From assembly GCF_000970205.1 (NCBI RefSeq), contig NZ_CP009512.1, positions 1,736,001 through 1,800,000 of the forward strand: 64,000 bases of DNA, read 5' to 3'. Of the stretch, positions 62,384 to 64,000 are shown one piece after another; the stretch's first letter is position 1; each line of letters starts with the position of its first letter. The notes under the pieces were generated by a model. The model ran no database searches and was not told the DNA's origin. It was given only the letters and a program-made list of their open reading frames with translations. The DNA comes from Methanosarcina mazei S-6. GTDB lineage: Archaea > Halobacteriota > Methanosarcinia > Methanosarcinales > Methanosarcinaceae. The position numbers and the translations under genes are program-made.

Positions 62384-63829
62384 TTAAAATTTTTTAGAGT
62401 TAAGGCGTGATGCAGGAAAAAGTTTTAAAAAAATAGTTTTATCATCGGAGTCTATCCAGCCCGTGGTATAAAGGACTGCAGCAAAAAGAGGGACTGAAAC
62501 AGCACTGAGAAACATGATGTCGGCATACGGTTCCAGAAGGATAATGAATAAAGAAACTACGCCTGCGCCTATGATGGGAGAAATTGTTCCTTTGAGCGGG
62601 TTTTCATGTAAAAGGTTCTTATGGACCCAGATCAGACCAAACACCATTGACCCCAGTACTGAAAGTACCGTGGCGACAGCAGCGCCGATGTAACCTGTTG
62701 AAGGGATCAGGATAAGGTTCAGGGATACGTTCAGGAGAGCGGCTAAAATAGCTGTTTTTGAGATTATTTGCTGGTTTCCGCTTGAAACACAGGTAGAACT
62801 GATAAGTACACTTATGAATGTGATGGCTGTTGCCCAGATAAGGATCTGCAAAGCAATTACTGAGTTCTGATACTCCGGGCCGTAAAAGATCAGGATAATC
62901 TTTTCCGAAGCAAAGGTTACCAGAACTGCAATTAGCAAACCTGAAGCAAAAAGATACTTGAATGTCCTGGCATATGCGAAACTGAATGAGTTAAAAGATT
63001 CCTTAAAGTATCTGGACATTAAAGGAAAGGTGGAGGTTGTAAAAGCGGATGGGAGGAAGACAAGAGCATCCGTAAGGCGGTAGGCAGCGGAATAAAAGCC
63101 TACTTCAGCATCCCCGCGCAAAAACGAGAGCATGAGTACATCGATCTTGAAATATACCACTGTAAAGACCGAAGCAATTGCTATTGGAATAGCTTCCCTC
63201 AATAACTGTTTTATTAAAGTGATATCAGGATTAAATGATACTTTAACTAATTTCTTTGAAAATAATACCATTAACAAGTTGTGCACGAAAGTGGCTGAAA
63301 CAGAGGCAAAAATAAAGGTATTGAGCGTTGAGTTTATAGCAACTGCAAGGAAAACAAATAACAGAAGACAGACCCGGCTTACAAGGTTAAATAACAGAGA
63401 GTATTCCATTCTCAGTTTTGCTTCATATATGATTCCGTAAGCTCCTGTCCCACTTATCAGGAGGCCCAGAGATGCTATATAAAGGGCATTTTTTGTTGAG
63501 GAAGGAAATCCTATGAGGTTTATCAGAATAAAGGCTAAAATTATGGCAACGAATGAAAGAAAAAATTTTATTATAGTCCCGTTGCCTATAAGTTTTCCAG
63601 CTTTTCCAGGTTCTTTTGCAGCCTCTCTTACAAGTATCTGATGAACTCCCATATCAGGGATAAAACTGAAGAAATAGATAAAAGCAAAAGCGAAAGAAAA
63701 TATTCCATAGTCTTCGGGTCCAAGGTGACGGGCGATATATAACATCGCGAAGAAACTTAGAATATTTGTTGCAATGCCGTTAAGAAACAAAAACCCGCTA
63801 TTTCGTGCAAGGTATTTAACTGTCTGCAT
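62384..63829 (-). CDS. Polysaccharide flippase (Wzx/MVF-like)
   Basis: 481 residues with about 14 hydrophobic segments, the family's N-terminal YLARNSGFLFLNGIATN and ARHLGPEDYGIFSFAFAF region, and the middle FKIDVLMLSFLRGDAEVGFYSAAYR motif. It moves lipid-linked oligosaccharides across the membrane. The start is ATG 63829. The ATP-grasp gene is 124 bp downstream. No glycosyltransferase is visible in the window. Confidence 0.92.
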   Translation of the reverse strand: MQTVKYLARNSGFLFLNGIATNILSFFAMLYIARHLGPEDYGIFSFAFAFIYFFSFIPDMGVHQILVREAAKEPGKAGKLIGNGTIIKFFLSFVAIILAFILINLIGFPSSTKNALYIASLGLLISGTGAYGIIYEAKLRMEYSLLFNLVSRVCLLLFVFLAVAINSTLNTFIFASVSATFVHNLLMVLFSKKLVKVSFNPDITLIKQLLREAIPIAIASVFTVVYFKIDVLMLSFLRGDAEVGFYSAAYRLTDALVFLPSAFTTSTFPLMSRYFKESFNSFSFAYARTFKYLFASGLLIAVLVTFASEKIILIFYGPEYQNSVIALQILIWATAITFISVLISSTCVSSGNQQIISKTAILAALLNVSLNLILIPSTGYIGAAVATVLSVLGSMVFGLIWVHKNLLHENPLKGTISPIIGAGVVSLFIILLEPYADIMFLSAVSVPLFAAVLYTTGWIDSDDKTIFLKLFPASRLNSKKF

Positions 63830-64000
63830 AAAAATATCTATAAGGACTAGGGGGTAGAAGGATATAACTTTATTGCTGATTCATTCCGGAGGCGATTATT
63901 AAATTTAACATAAAATAATTGTAATGCTTCCAGTACTCCCTGTAAAAATAAGTTTAAGAAGAGATATATTTGTTAACACAGTAACTATATATCCCTCTAA

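Overview
The window reads as chromosome of a methanogenic archaeon of the genus Methanosarcina. The basis is the gene content: a casposon, a rubredoxin-tailed ferredoxin:disulfide reductase beside a glutaredoxin-like gene, a siroheme/ferredoxin sulfite-reductase-like protein, CNNM proteins, DUF47/PiT, and IS630, IS1634 and ISH3-like elements. Base composition is moderate to AT-rich, Shine-Dalgarno sites are GGAGG/GGGGG-like, and intergenic regions are long. No database was searched; species is not assigned.

Layout. 0-13 kb: ordinary housekeeping-type genes (SagB-type oxidoreductase fragment, two DUF21/CNNM membrane proteins, MFS exporter, redoxin pair, acetyltransferase, nitroreductase, bactofilin-like membrane protein) separated by long intergenic regions with many short tandem repeats, two hairpins that may be a small RNA, and two sub-40-residue ORFs. 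13.7-15.2 kb: an intact ISH3-like insertion sequence with 5-bp target duplication. 15.2-25.2 kb: sulfite-reductase-like protein, AzlCD exporter, two MscS channels (one directly coupled to an ATPase), a nuclease, a secreted protein, a Cys-rich small ORF and a small membrane protein made of 7-residue repeats.

25.3-35.35 kb: a complete casposon of about 10 kb. It has 31-bp perfect terminal inverted repeats, a 14-bp target-site duplication, and sits at the 3' end of a decayed tRNA-Leu-like sequence. It carries family B DNA polymerase, HNH nuclease, a ribbon-helix-helix protein (not covered by long-ORF calling), Cas1 casposase with a winged-helix partner, and cargo: two HEPN-like candidates and a membrane pentapeptide-repeat protein. 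Immediately outside its right target duplication the sequence again looks like a diverged casposon left terminus, so a second, older element probably occupied the same site. Right next to that lies a 1640-residue NB-ARC (NLR-like) STAND ATPase with about 22 helical repeats, a strong defence-gene candidate.

41-50 kb: a CruF-like membrane protein, then a duplicated HdeD (DUF308) gene whose two copies flank a two-gene cassette of a Cys-rich putative peptide precursor and a radical SAM/SPASM maturase (candidate RiPP system). One duplicated copy was later hit by an IS630 element, and the other copy gives the natural empty site. ThiE and ThiM follow. 51-57 kb: an IS1634 element, a PiT/DUF47 phosphate uptake pair, and an IS630 element abutting an 81-bp MITE with the same ends. 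57-64 kb: a phosphoribosyltransferase and an ABC ATPase that both carry single-base homopolymer frameshifts, an SDR oxidoreductase, an ABC-2 permease, a SpoIIAA-like protein, an ATP-grasp enzyme and a flippase.

The main candidates for new biology are the tandem casposon arrangement with its cargo, the adjacent NLR-like gene, and the precursor/radical-SAM cassette.
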